The notes below the pieces were generated by a model. The model saw only the letters and a list, made by a program, of their open reading frames with translations. It was not told the origin of the DNA and did not search any database. 39,361 nucleotides of DNA from NCBI GenBank assembly GCA_947626795.1, contig CANQTH010000020.1:1-39361 (forward strand), given 5' to 3'. The number at the start of each line of letters is the position of its first letter. The first letter of the stretch is position 1. Shown one piece after another: positions 7,286 to 15,647 of the stretch. A program made the position numbers and the translations under genes. Origin of the DNA: an uncultured Lachnospiraceae bacterium (GTDB lineage Bacteria; Bacillota; Clostridia; Lachnospirales; Lachnospiraceae).

Positions 7286-7324
7286 GCGCATGGAACAGTA
7301 AATTGTAAACCATGCGCTTTTTTT
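7286..7324 (+). terminator. Rho-independent terminator after the XRE gene
   Basis: GCGCATGG (7286-7293) pairs with CCATGCGC (7310-7317), followed by seven T residues (7318-7324). Confidence 0.8.
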
Positions 7325-7441
7325 GTGCCAAAAAGTGAGGAACATGGCCGACAACATTCAGACCAACCCCACCTATTCCATGCCGAAATCATACGTTACT
7401 TACCGTAAACCGAGGAAGATAAACGACGAGCAGAGGAATTC

Positions 7442-7475
7442 TGTCCAGTTGCGCTATAAAAATGTCCAGTTGCGC
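7442..7475 (+). promoter_or_regulatory. Paired LytTR-type binding repeats
   Basis: The 13-mer TGTCCAGTTGCGC occurs twice in direct orientation, at 7442-7454 and 7463-7475. The 21-bp period puts both copies on the same face of the helix, and each holds a CAGTT core similar to the 9-bp LytTR consensus. They lie 63 bp before the gene for a LytTR regulator, so autoregulation is the simplest reading. A possible -10 (TATATA, 7509-7514) lies downstream. Confidence 0.7.
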
Positions 7476-7537
7476 GATCCCTGTCAAAAATAAGCCAAAT
7501 TTCCCCGATATATAAAAAAACAGGAAGGGGGTAAGGC

Positions 7538-8272
7538 ATGATCGATGTTGCGGTCTGTGATGACGAGAAGAACATCCGGACATATATTTGCAGTCTGATC
7601 CAGAAGCAGGGAACCGAGTGCCGGATCACGGAGTATGCTTCCGCTGAGGAATATTTATCGGCGGGCGTGGCGCATAGCCTGTTGTTTCTGGATATCGAGA
7701 TGAAGTCAGATGGAAAGGAAGATAAAAACGGCATGTGGCTTGCAAGACAGCTCCGCAGCATGGAGCTTGCAAGACAGCCTGTTATCATCTTTGTGACGGG
7801 ATATGAAACGTATGTGTATGACGCCTTTGACGTCGGGGCGTTCCAATACCTGTTAAAGCCGATTGACGAAGAAAGATTTTCCCAGGTCTTTGCGCGTGCC
7901 GTCAGGCAGATTGCGGCGGAACGGGAAAAGCAAAAAGAAGCGCCGGACAGACAGGCGTTGCTCGTGCCGCAGGGAAGCGGAAAAAGAGCCATCCCGTATG
8001 ACGACATTTATTACCTGGAAAGCCAGGGCCATAAGATCGTTCTTGTCCTGAAAGAGGAAAAGGCGGCGTATTACGCAAAGATCGGGGAATTGGAAAAGCA
8101 GCTTGCGGGACAGTTTTTCCGCATCCATAAGGGATATCTGATCAACCTTTCCCATGTGGAAGCGTATAACAGGTCGGAGGTGACAATGGCGAACGGCGAC
8201 AGGCTGCAGATCTCAAAGTACAAATACGATGAGTTCAGGAAAGCATATCTGGAATATATTTCGGAGGGATAG
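7538..8272 (+). CDS. LytTR-family response regulator (AgrA-like)
   Basis: 244 aa. The receiver domain covers about residues 1-120 with the acidic pair D8-D9, the phosphoacceptor D52 (LLFLDIEMK), the FVTGYETY segment and the conserved lysine in LLKPID. A LytTR DNA-binding domain follows at about residues 140-240 (PYDDIYYLES, GQFFRIHKGYLINLSHV, RLQISKYKYDEF). RBS is AGGAAGGGGG. The kinase gene starts 3 nt after its stop, so both are one operon. In characterised systems such pairs sense a secreted cyclic peptide, but no AgrB- or AgrD-like gene is present in the window. Two 21-bp-spaced repeats in front support autoregulation. Confidence 0.93.
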   Translation: MIDVAVCDDEKNIRTYICSLIQKQGTECRITEYASAEEYLSAGVAHSLLFLDIEMKSDGKEDKNGMWLARQLRSMELARQPVIIFVTGYETYVYDAFDVGAFQYLLKPIDEERFSQVFARAVRQIAAEREKQKEAPDRQALLVPQGSGKRAIPYDDIYYLESQGHKIVLVLKEEKAAYYAKIGELEKQLAGQFFRIHKGYLINLSHVEAYNRSEVTMANGDRLQISKYKYDEFRKAYLEYISEG

Positions 8273-8274
8273 CA

Positions 8275-9672
8275 TTGGCACAGGCGGATTATGACGTATT
8301 TCTAAAAGGAATGGAATTTTGCATGGCTCTGGTTCAGGCCGCGCTTCTATTGATGCTGTGGAAAGCTGTTTTTTGCACCAAAAGGGAAAGGGACGCCATT
8401 GTTGCGGCGGCGCTGTTCCTTGTAGTGAATCTTGCGGCAAAGCTGCCGTTTTCGGATGTTTGGGTCCGCTATCTTGCGGTCTTTGCATTTGCACTTGTGT
8501 ATTGCCTGATCCGGTATCGGAGCTGTTATGAAAAAGCTGTCTTTGTGCTTCTGCTTTTTTATAATTTCCACTCACTAAGCGTTCTGATCTCCAACAGCCT
8601 GCGGTTGAAGGTGGAAACAGTGCTGATGTCCGGCATGGACAGGATGCAGAGCGGTTACATGGATCAGTTCCGTCAAAAAATGGTGATCAGCGCACTGCTC
8701 CTGTCGTCTGTCTATGCGGCCCTTATGCTGTTTATGCTGCTGGTGTCGATCCGGGTACTGAAAAATGCGGAAATGGACAGGCGGGACGCCCTTTTGTTTT
8801 CTGCATACAGCCTTTCCGGCGGAGTTTTTGCGGGCATCGTGATGGATCTGTATGCGGTAAAAGTAGGCAATGCGGTTTTCTATCTGTACGACGCAAAAAA
8901 AGAAATGTTCTGGAAGATACCGCTGATGGCGGGCTGTATCTTTGTGGGAGAGATCCTTCTGATCTATTTCTGGAAGAATTACAGGATGCTCTTAGAGGAA
9001 CGGCAGAAGCGTTTTCTGGAAGAAAAACAGGTGCAGGCAATGAAGCGGCGGCTGGAAGAAGCGGAGGATTTTTACGGAAATGTCCGCAAGCTGCGGCATG
9101 AGATGAAAAACCACCTGACTAACATCAAGGGGCTTGCGGCGGGGGAGCAGTATGGGGAGATCGCGGATTATATCGCGAAGATGGATGAGACGATGCAGGA
9201 ATTGGAATGTCGGTATGCGACAGGCAACGCCCTTACCGATGTGATCGTCAACGACAGGTGGCGCAGGGCGGAAAAACTGGGGATTGAGTTTGAAGCGGAG
9301 TTCTGTCCGGTGGATGGGATATCGGTTTTTGATCTGGGAATGATCCTCGGCAATCTGTTGGACAACGCGATCGAAGCCTGTGAAAAAGATCTGCAGGAAA
9401 AGCGTTTTATCCATTTGCGCGGAAAGCAGAAGAAGCAGTTTTTCCTGATCGATGTGGAAAACAGCTTTGACGGCAAACTGCGCTGGCAGGAGGGCAGCCC
9501 GTTTCCACTGTCCACGAAAGAGAGGGCGGCTCCGCCGCTTATGATGGAGCATGGGATCGGACTGAAAAATGTATCGGACATCGCCGAACGGTATTACGGC
9601 GGCGTCAGCATCAAGGCGAAAGAGCAGGTTTTCCATGTGACGGTGATGCTGCAGCGAAATATCTGCCAATAA
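8275..9672 (+). CDS. GHKL-domain sensor histidine kinase (AgrC-like)
   Basis: 465 aa from a TTG start with GGAGG 7 nt upstream. The first 235 residues hold about six membrane helices. A dimerisation helix follows with the motif LRHEMKNHL, in which H275 is the likely phosphoacceptor, as in AgrC-type kinases. The ATPase domain shows an N box (ILGNLLDNAIEAC) and a glycine box (HGIGLKNV), with the HATPase_c_5 features of this class. It is encoded immediately downstream of its LytTR partner. The ligand is unknown. The absence of neighbouring peptide and processing genes makes it an orphan within this window. Confidence 0.92.
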   Translation: MAQADYDVFLKGMEFCMALVQAALLLMLWKAVFCTKRERDAIVAAALFLVVNLAAKLPFSDVWVRYLAVFAFALVYCLIRYRSCYEKAVFVLLLFYNFHSLSVLISNSLRLKVETVLMSGMDRMQSGYMDQFRQKMVISALLLSSVYAALMLFMLLVSIRVLKNAEMDRRDALLFSAYSLSGGVFAGIVMDLYAVKVGNAVFYLYDAKKEMFWKIPLMAGCIFVGEILLIYFWKNYRMLLEERQKRFLEEKQVQAMKRRLEEAEDFYGNVRKLRHEMKNHLTNIKGLAAGEQYGEIADYIAKMDETMQELECRYATGNALTDVIVNDRWRRAEKLGIEFEAEFCPVDGISVFDLGMILGNLLDNAIEACEKDLQEKRFIHLRGKQKKQFFLIDVENSFDGKLRWQEGSPFPLSTKERAAPPLMMEHGIGLKNVSDIAERYYGGVSIKAKEQVFHVTVMLQRNICQ

Positions 9673-9679
9673 GTGATGG

Positions 9680-9940
9680 GAGTTCAAGCGGTAGGGGTAT
9701 CGGACTCTCGCGGCAGTCGCCAAATGCCCGCTTGGCTCGTTGCTCGCGGGAATCAAAAACCCCGCTGCAAGCAACGGGGTATCAATCTTGCAACGCCCCA
9801 AGGGGCGGGGTATTTGGTCTACGCTCCGCTTCGGTCGGCGCTGAACGTGTGCCACTGGCACACAGCGCCCCTCGCGGCATTCGTCAAATATCCATGCGAG
9901 CATGGCTATTTTCCTCATTGCTCGCGGGAATAAAAACAAC
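9680..9940. repeat. Hairpin-rich intergenic mosaic
   Basis: This gap of about 280 bp has no believable gene. It holds at least four stem-loops: CCCCG/CGGGG (9760-9779), CGCCCC-AA-GGGGCG (9794-9807), GTGTGCC-ACT-GGCACAC (9847-9863) and CCATGC-GA-GCATGG (9892-9905). The 14-mer TTGCTCGCGGGAAT is present in direct repeat at 9740-9753 and 9918-9931, bracketing the core. This looks like a dispersed intergenic repeat or a miniature element rather than a single terminator. Confidence 0.6.
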
Positions 9941-9958
9941 GAAATGGAGGAATTTATG

Positions 9959-10717
9959 ATGGCAGTAACAGGAATTGAAAGGAACTACAACGCATATGAA
10001 AGCGCATACGCTGCGCAGAAAAACGGGACGATGCAAAAGAACGCGCCTGGACAAGCAGAAGGAAAAGAAAGCCATGTGATAACAAGCACGGTGGAGCTGA
10101 AGACTTCAACTCCTGGAAAAACGCGGACAGAGCAGATTCAGACGGGATATCGTAATGTGAATGATTACTCGAAATATCTGCAGGATAAATACAGTTATAT
10201 GAATACGGGAACGGCTTCCATGCAGGGCGTCCCGACAACAGTATCGGTATCAAGCGCATTTTTGAAAAAATGCATGGATGATCCGGAGAAAGCGACGTAT
10301 CTGGAGGAAAATCTTGCGGCCATTCCGGACTGCGTGTCTCATGCAATCTCCCATTCCATCGGAACGCTGACGAGCATTTCCATCCAGATAGACGCAAACG
10401 GAAATATCTCGATGATGAGCGTGGGGACGAACGATCCAGATGGAAAAATTGCCAGAGAAAATGCCAGGAGAAAAGCGAAGGAGCAAAAAGAGAACGAAGA
10501 AAAACTGGAAAAGAAAAGAGCCGAAAAGAAAGAGCAGGAAGAACGCCTTGCCAAAAAGCGGGCGGAGCGAAAGGCAGAGGGCAAAGACCTGCAATCTCAT
10601 GAAATAGTAGTTGTGGGAAACGATGCGTGGGACCTGACGGAGAAAATGATCGCAGCCATGAAAAACCCGGACAGCGAAGCAAGATCGGAAACAGCAGGGC
10701 TTGATCTTAAGATCTGA
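9959..10717 (+). CDS. DUF6033-like hypothetical protein
   Basis: 252 aa from the ATG at 9959 (GGAGG 8 nt upstream; an ATG at 9956 is also possible). The N-terminus MAVTGIERNYNAYESAYAA is typical of what I know as DUF6033 in Lachnospiraceae. A Ser/Thr-rich linker follows, then a globular part around residues 70-150 (VSVSSAFLKKCMDD, SISIQIDANGNISMMSVG). A strongly charged helix runs over about residues 160-205 (rich in KK, EE and RAE), and a short tail ends the protein. No signal peptide or membrane helix is visible. It is flanked upstream by the hairpin mosaic and downstream by a terminator, so it is probably monocistronic. Function unknown. Confidence 0.75.
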   Translation: MAVTGIERNYNAYESAYAAQKNGTMQKNAPGQAEGKESHVITSTVELKTSTPGKTRTEQIQTGYRNVNDYSKYLQDKYSYMNTGTASMQGVPTTVSVSSAFLKKCMDDPEKATYLEENLAAIPDCVSHAISHSIGTLTSISIQIDANGNISMMSVGTNDPDGKIARENARRKAKEQKENEEKLEKKRAEKKEQEERLAKKRAERKAEGKDLQSHEIVVVGNDAWDLTEKMIAAMKNPDSEARSETAGLDLKI

Positions 10718-10768
10718 GGAATTTAAGGAAAGCACCCACTCCAAAGTGGATGCTCCCGGGTAGACATA

Positions 10769-10782
10769 TGTCCTTACGGACA
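10769..10782. repeat. Small CCGTAAGG-type hairpin
   Basis: TGTCC-TTAC-GGACA. Its reverse complement carries CCGTAAGG, which recurs in hairpins at 20261-20270 and 20370-20387. Confidence 0.4.
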
Positions 10783-10784
10783 CC

Positions 10785-10820
10785 GCCCCTCTGTTGGCAG
10801 ACAGGGGGGCTTATTTTTTG
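10785..10820 (+). terminator. Terminator after the DUF6033-like gene
   Basis: GCCCCTCTGT (10785-10794) pairs over 10 bp with ACAGGGGGGC (10801-10810), followed by TTATTTTTTG. The rest of the 353-bp gap before the flavodoxin gene holds a weaker stem-loop (GCACCCAC/GTGGATGC near 10731-10753), the CCGTAAGG hairpin and a promoter at 10956. Confidence 0.85.
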
Positions 10821-10955
10821 TGCTTTTTCTTTCTCTTATGGAGAAAAGCAAGCAACGCTACGATCAGGCTGCCAAAGGCACATAACAAAGTTCTACAATT
10901 CGGGAAGCGATTGAAAATTTCAATTTTTCCATTGTCGGGGAATGCATTTGCGTGG

Positions 10956-10984
10956 TTGAAAGCCGGGGATATTTTTGATATACT
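10956..10984 (+). promoter_or_regulatory. Sigma-A promoter of the flavodoxin gene
   Basis: TTGAAA at 10956-10961, 17-nt spacer, TATACT at 10979-10984. The leader to the ATG at 11071 would be about 80 nt. Confidence 0.7.
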
Positions 10985-11070
10985 CAAAAGAGGTATGTTG
11001 CTGAACAAATTCAAAGTAGAATAGAACGGAACAATTTTACAGAAATACAAGATCTGACGGGAGGAAAGAA

Positions 11071-11547
11071 ATGAAAACGCTTGTTGTGTATTATTCTCAG
11101 AGCGGAAACGCTCAATGGATGGCGGAGCGGATATCGTCCGCGCTTTCTGCGGATATGCTGCGGCTGACGCCAAAGAAGGCATATCCGGAGAAAGGATTTC
11201 GGAAATATTTCTTCGGAGGCGGCAGCGCCGTCATAAAGGAGGCGCCGGAACTGGAACCGTATAAGGTGGATCTTGGACAGTACGGACAGATCGTGTTCGT
11301 GACGCCGATCTGGGCAGGGACGGTCACGCCGCCGCTTCGGACTTTCATCCAGGCGGAGGATCTGGAAGGGAAACAGTTTGCATTTGCGGCGTGCAGTATG
11401 GGAGGAAGCCCCGAAAAGACTTTCTTAGCGCTCAGGTCGCTCCTGGGAGTGACCGACGATGTGCCGACGTTATGGCTTGTGGAGCCGAAACGGAAACAGA
11501 AGCCGGAGAATGAGAAGGCGATCGAAGAGTTCTGCGGGAAGCTGTGA
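11071..11547 (+). CDS. Flavodoxin-family protein
   Basis: 158 aa, close to the usual length of a short-chain flavodoxin. The FMN phosphate-binding loop is at the N-terminus (VVYYSQSGNAQWMAE); the second loop is VTPIWAGTVTPPLRTFI, which fits the isoalloxazine-binding 50s/90s region, and FAACSMGGSPEKTF is the third. It probably carries electrons or acts as a small quinone/NAD(P)H reductase; the exact partner is not evident. RBS GGGAGGAAAG. It has its own promoter and is 94 nt from the phosphorylase gene, with no terminator seen in between. Confidence 0.88.
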   Translation: MKTLVVYYSQSGNAQWMAERISSALSADMLRLTPKKAYPEKGFRKYFFGGGSAVIKEAPELEPYKVDLGQYGQIVFVTPIWAGTVTPPLRTFIQAEDLEGKQFAFAACSMGGSPEKTFLALRSLLGVTDDVPTLWLVEPKRKQKPENEKAIEEFCGKL

Positions 11548-11641
11548 GAAAAAGGAAGGGCTTTGAGATTGCCGCCGCGCCCCATGCGATGCCTGTTAAG
11601 AACAAGAAAAAACGCCTGTCAATAGGAAGGAGGGGAGGCCG

Positions 11642-12958
11642 ATGCAGATGTACGGCCTGATACAGAAAAAGAAACGAGGGAAAAAGCTGGAACGGGAAGA
11701 GATCCGGTTCATGATAGACGGATATACAAAAGGGGAGATCCCGGATTACCAGATGGCGGCGATGATGATGGCGATCTGCTTCCGGGGCATGGACGCGGAA
11801 GAGACGCTGCAGCTTGCGCTTGCGATGCGCGACAGCGGCGACGTGCTGGATCTGTCCCGGATCGCGGGCGTCAAGGTGGATAAGCACAGCACGGGAGGCG
11901 TGGGGGACAAGACGTCTTTGGTCCTGGCTCCTCTGGTGGCGTCGCTGGGGATCCCTGTAGCGAAGATGTCCGGGCGCGGGCTTGGGCATACCGGAGGCAC
12001 GATCGACAAGCTGGAGTGCTTTCCGGGCTTCTCGACGTCCTTGACAGAGGAGCAGTTCCTTGCGAACGTGGAGCGGGTCGGGATCGCGCTGATGGGGCAG
12101 ACGGCGGATCTCGCCCCGGCGGACAAGAAGCTCTACGCGCTGCGCGACGTGACGGCGACCGTGGACAACATCTCCCTGATCGCGTCCAGCATCATGAGCA
12201 AGAAGCTGGCCGCGGGCGCGGACGCGATCGTCTTGGACGTGAAGGTCGGGGACGGCGCGTTCATGAAGCGGGAAGAAGACGCGTTCGCCCTGGCGCGGGA
12301 AATGGTGGCGATCGGAAAAAGTGCCGGGAAACGGATGGCGGCGGTCGTCACGGACATGGACCAGCCGCTCGGGAACGCCGTGGGCAATTCCCTGGAGGTA
12401 AAAGAGGCCATCCTGGCCTTGAACGGGAACGGCCCAAAAGACCTCATGGAAGTCGTGTACGCGCTCGGCGCGCAGATGGTTCTGGCGGCGGGCGCGGCCA
12501 GCACGGAAGAAGAAGCGGACCAGATGCTTCAAAAGGCGATTTCCGGCGGGGACGCCTTAAAAAAGATGGTGGAATTTGTCGAGGCGCAGGGCGGGGACAA
12601 AAAATACGTTTATGAGCCGCAGGCTCTCCCGCTCGCGCAGATCCGCCTTGGCGTCGTCAATACGGAGGAAGGGTACGTCTCCCGTATTAAGGCGGAGGAA
12701 GTCGGGCTTGCGTCCCTTGCGCTTGGCGGCGGCCGGACGACGAAGGAGAGCGCGATCGACTTATCCGTCGGCGTGCTGCTGCAGAAGAAGCGCGGGGACT
12801 TCGTGAAACCTGGCGACACGCTTGCCGTCATTTACGCGAACGACATGGAGAAGGCGAAGGCGGCGTACGGGAAGCTTGTCTGCGCCTACGAGGTGAAAAA
12901 GGAGGCGCCGAAGGATGTCCCGATGATAAAGGGAATCTTATCCGACCAGGCGCCGTGA
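11642..12958 (+). CDS. pdp: Pyrimidine-nucleoside phosphorylase
   Basis: 438 aa, the usual length. The enzyme phosphorolyses uridine and (deoxy)thymidine to free base and (deoxy)ribose 1-phosphate. Visible signatures are the phosphate-binding KVDKHSTGGVGDK, the family signature SGRGLGHTGGTIDKLE, the substrate region YALRDVTATVDNISLIASSIMSKK and LDVKVGDGAFMK, and the C-terminal barrel-sandwich domain (GVVNTEEGYVSRI, ALGGGRTTKE). The start is the ATG at 11642 behind GGAGGGGAGG; the ATG at 11648 is an alternative. deoC, cdd and nucleoside transporters, its common neighbours, are not in this window. Confidence 0.95.
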   Translation: MQMYGLIQKKKRGKKLEREEIRFMIDGYTKGEIPDYQMAAMMMAICFRGMDAEETLQLALAMRDSGDVLDLSRIAGVKVDKHSTGGVGDKTSLVLAPLVASLGIPVAKMSGRGLGHTGGTIDKLECFPGFSTSLTEEQFLANVERVGIALMGQTADLAPADKKLYALRDVTATVDNISLIASSIMSKKLAAGADAIVLDVKVGDGAFMKREEDAFALAREMVAIGKSAGKRMAAVVTDMDQPLGNAVGNSLEVKEAILALNGNGPKDLMEVVYALGAQMVLAAGAASTEEEADQMLQKAISGGDALKKMVEFVEAQGGDKKYVYEPQALPLAQIRLGVVNTEEGYVSRIKAEEVGLASLALGGGRTTKESAIDLSVGVLLQKKRGDFVKPGDTLAVIYANDMEKAKAAYGKLVCAYEVKKEAPKDVPMIKGILSDQAP

Positions 12959-13045
12959 GCCATCGGCACGCGTTTGCCCCGGCCGAAACGGAGCGTGGAG
13001 CGCGAAGATTCGGGTCTGAAGAGATCTGCAGGGGCGGGCGCGGAG

Positions 13046-13074
13046 TAATAACTTCCGTTTCCCGCTCATATAGT
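13046..13074 (+). promoter_or_regulatory. Possible sporulation sigma-E promoter before yqfC
   Basis: TAATAAC (13046-13052), a 14-nt spacer and CATATAGT (13067-13074) resemble the sigma-E elements (KMATATT and CATACAMT) with correct spacing. YqfC is a known sigma-E product in Bacillus. The expected start would fall at or just past the chosen ATG. Confidence 0.35.
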
Positions 13075-13079
13075 GCAGT

Positions 13080-13382
13080 ATGGGGAAAGAAAAGAAGCGC
13101 GGGCTTGTCCGGGCAAAGGAAAGCATAAAATCGAATATCGTGGAGTCGCTGGAACTGCCGAAGGATATCATGTACGGGGCGGTCATCGTCTCCGCCATGG
13201 GGCGCAGCCAGGTCCTGGTGGAAAATTACAGGGGGATCATCGAATATACGAAGGAGAAGATCCGCCTGCAGGCGAAGGGGTGCCAGGTGGCGATCTTAGG
13301 CAAGCAGCTCATGGTGGAATATTACACGGACATGGAAATGAAAGTGACCGGGCAGATCGAGGGAATATTATATGATGCGTAA
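13080..13382 (+). CDS. yqfC: Sporulation protein YqfC
   Basis: 100 aa, with the YabP/YqfC fold expected: LELPKDIMYGAVIVSAMGRSQVLVENYRGI and IRLQAKGCQVAILGKQL are the conserved beta-rich segments. YqfC is made in the mother cell under sigma-E in Bacillus; its exact role is undefined. The ATG at 13080 has no Shine-Dalgarno, and a candidate sigma-E -10 ends only 5 nt before it, so either the mRNA is leaderless or the true start is internal. It is followed 5 nt later by yqfD. Confidence 0.9.
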   Translation: MGKEKKRGLVRAKESIKSNIVESLELPKDIMYGAVIVSAMGRSQVLVENYRGIIEYTKEKIRLQAKGCQVAILGKQLMVEYYTDMEMKVTGQIEGILYDA

Positions 13383-13387
13383 GGGGT

Positions 13388-14656
13388 ATGGGTTTGTTCA
13401 TTGAGAGATGGAAGTATCTGCAGGGGTATGTCAGGGTTCGGCTGTCCGGCTACGCGCCGGAGCGTTTTTTCAATCTGTGCGGCAGCCGCGGCATATTGAT
13501 CTGGAACTTGGAATATGTGGATGGGCAGTATGAATTCTGCATAAGCGTGAAAGGGCTGAAGGGCTTAAAACCGATCCTGCGCAAGACAAGGACGCGGTTT
13601 GCCATTAAGGAGCGCGCGGGGCTTCCGTTCGTCTTCGTCCGCTGCCGGAAGCGCAAGCTGTTTTTCGCCGGGGCGGCGGCGTGCTGCTGCCTGGTCTACG
13701 TCATGTCCCTGTTTGTCTGGAAGATCGAGGTCAACGGGAACCTGCATGAGACGGACAGCGCCATCCTGGAATTTTTGGAAAAAGAGAACGTATATCACGG
13801 GCTTTTGAAAAGCAGAATAGATTGTGAGAAGGTCGAGGAGGCGCTGCGGGCGGAGTACGGCGACGTCATCTGGGCGTCCGCGAAGCTGGAAGGCACGGCC
13901 CTTATCATTGATGTGCAGGAGAGCCTGGCGGCGGGCCGTCAGGCACCGGGGGAAGCGGCAGGGGACGGCGCGCCGAGCGATCTTGTGGCGGAAAAAGACG
14001 CCGTGATCTACAGCATCTTGACGCGGCAGGGGACGCCTCAAGTGGAAAAAGGGATGCGGGTGCAGGCAGGCAGCCTGCTCGTCGAGGGCAGGAATCCGGT
14101 GCTTGACGACAACGGGGAAATCGCGTCGTACCAGTACTGCGCGTCGGACGCCGATATCTTAGGCGTTACGGAGTACCAGTACGAAGACAAGTTCCCGCTG
14201 CGCCATAAAGAAAAAGCGTTTACCGGAGAGGAGAGCGTCTCTTACGGCCTGCGCGTGTTCGGGCGTCTGGCGCGGCTTCCGTATTTCGGCGGCCGTTTTA
14301 AGGAGTACGACGCCGTCACGGATGAGCGCGCCGCGAAGATTGGTGAGACGTTTTACCTCCCGCTCTCGCTCGTGCGCCAGACGCGCCGGGAGTATGAGAC
14401 GGTGGAAAAAACATATTCTAAAACGGAGGCGGAAACGCTCGCGAAGGAAAGATTGGATGGATTTTGTGAAGATTTAGAGCAAAAAGGGGTTCAAATTATA
14501 GAAAATAATGTTATGATAGTAACGGACGGGAAAAACTGCACGGCGTCCGGGAGCCTGAGAGCCATTGAGCCGATCGGCGCCCGCAGGGCGACGGCAGCCA
14601 CGGAATTACCGCAGGAAGGACAGACAGAGGATGAGCCTGATGGAAACGGTCATTGA
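13388..14656 (+). CDS. yqfD: Sporulation protein YqfD
   Basis: 422 aa, within the family range. The N-terminal cytosolic part has the conserved GYVRVRLSGYAPERFFNLC and the GLKGLKPILRKTRTRFAIKERAGLPF region; a single membrane helix lies at about residues 93-113 (FFAGAAACCCLVYVMSLFVW), then an extracytoplasmic part starting VNGN and containing the EGTALIIDVQE strand. Known as a sigma-E-dependent sporulation protein of the SpoIVFA/YqfD type, with unknown biochemical role. The gene start overlaps the end of the yqfC spacer and its 3' end overlaps the phoH start by 26 nt, so the three are translated from one transcript. Confidence 0.93.
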   Translation: MGLFIERWKYLQGYVRVRLSGYAPERFFNLCGSRGILIWNLEYVDGQYEFCISVKGLKGLKPILRKTRTRFAIKERAGLPFVFVRCRKRKLFFAGAAACCCLVYVMSLFVWKIEVNGNLHETDSAILEFLEKENVYHGLLKSRIDCEKVEEALRAEYGDVIWASAKLEGTALIIDVQESLAAGRQAPGEAAGDGAPSDLVAEKDAVIYSILTRQGTPQVEKGMRVQAGSLLVEGRNPVLDDNGEIASYQYCASDADILGVTEYQYEDKFPLRHKEKAFTGEESVSYGLRVFGRLARLPYFGGRFKEYDAVTDERAAKIGETFYLPLSLVRQTRREYETVEKTYSKTEAETLAKERLDGFCEDLEQKGVQIIENNVMIVTDGKNCTASGSLRAIEPIGARRATAATELPQEGQTEDEPDGNGH

Positions 14657-15647
14657 CATTTCTGCCGAGCATATGTCGAATGTGTTCGGGCAATTTGATT
14701 CTTATATGAAAAAGGTGGAGCGCGCGTTCGGCGTCACCGTAGTGATACGGGAAAGCAAGATGAAGCTCATCGGGACGGACGACGGCATAAAAAAGGCGTC
14801 CCGCGCATTCGCGCAGCTTTTTGAGCTGTCCGGCCGGGGCAACCGGATCACGGAGCAGAACGTGGATTATGCGATCGCCCTCACGCTTGAGGAGCGGGAG
14901 GACGCGCTGGTGGAGATCGACAAGGATCTGATCTGCCATACCATCCATGGCAAGCCCATCAAGCCCAAGACGCTGGGGCAGAAGAAATATGTGGACGAGA
15001 TACGCGATAAGATGATCGTCTTCGGCATCGGCCCGGCCGGGACAGGGAAGACGTACCTGGCGATGGCAATGGCGATCACCGCGTTCAAAAAGGAAGAAGT
15101 CAGCCGGATCATCCTGACGCGCCCGGCGATCGAGGCGGGCGAGAAGCTGGGGTTTTTGCCCGGGGACCTGCAAAGCAAGATCGACCCGTACCTGCGGCCG
15201 CTCTATGACGCGCTCTACCAGATCATGGGGGTGGAAAGCTTCCAGAAAAATATGGAGAAAGGCCTGATCGAGGTCGCGCCGCTCGCCTATATGCGCGGGC
15301 GGACGCTGGACAACGCCTTTATCATCTTAGACGAGGCGCAGAACACGACGCCCGCGCAGATGAAGATGTTCTTGACGCGCATCGGCTTCGGCTCGAAAGT
15401 GGTCGTGACGGGGGACGCCACGCAGAAGGATCTCTCGCCCGGGAGCGTTTCGGGGCTGGACGTCGCCCTGCAGGTGTTAAGAGGGGTCGAGGAGATCGGC
15501 GTCTGCAAGCTGGGGAGCGGCGACGTGGTGCGCCATCCGCTCGTGCAAAAAATCGTAAAGGCTTATGAGGAATATGAGAAAAAAGAGACAAGAGAGAAAA
15601 ACAGGGAAAGCGATAGAAGGAAAAGGCCAAGGCCAGCCAAGCGATAG
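14631..15647 (+). CDS. phoH: PhoH family ATPase
   Basis: 338 aa, cytosolic. The Walker A is [15 protein letters not shown], Walker [11 protein letters not shown], and the conserved [35 protein letters not shown] segment is intact; the N-terminal 100 residues are the KH-like region with [15 protein letters not shown]. PhoH proteins are predicted ATPases, probably linked to RNA metabolism, and in Firmicutes are encoded with ybeY. The start at 14631 has AGGAAGGA upstream; an ATG at 14640 is possible. The tail is strongly basic ([16 protein letters not shown]). The next frame starts inside this gene. Confidence 0.95.
   Translation: MSLMETVIDISAEHMSNVFGQFDSYMKKVERAFGVTVVIRESKMKLIGTDDGIKKASRAFAQLFELSGRGNRITEQNVDYAIALTLEEREDALVEIDKDLICHTIHGKPIKPKTLGQKKYVDEIRDKMIVFGIGPAGTGKTYLAMAMAITAFKKEEVSRIILTRPAIEAGEKLGFLPGDLQSKIDPYLRPLYDALYQIMGVESFQKNMEKGLIEVAPLAYMRGRTLDNAFIILDEAQNTTPAQMKMFLTRIGFGSKVVVTGDATQKDLSPGSVSGLDVALQVLRGVEEIGVCKLGSGDVVRHPLVQKIVKAYEEYEKKETREKNRESDRRKRPRPAKR

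Noticed and set aside
9673-9933. Open frame of 86 codons after the kinase, as a possible signal peptide gene
   Set aside because: It runs through the hairpin mosaic, has no Agr-like peptide pattern and no ribosome site apart from chance purines.
8992-9939. Minus-strand open frame of 315 codons opposite the kinase
   Set aside because: No family motif; composition typical of a shadow of the kinase gene and the hairpin region.
11432-12532. Long open frame on the minus strand, 366 codons
   Set aside because: It lies opposite pyrimidine-nucleoside phosphorylase, is rich in Arg/His/Pro as expected of an antisense frame of GC-rich DNA, and has no known motif.
13073-13375. GTG-started frame overlapping yqfC
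   Set aside because: Glycine-rich product in another frame of a clearly recognised gene.
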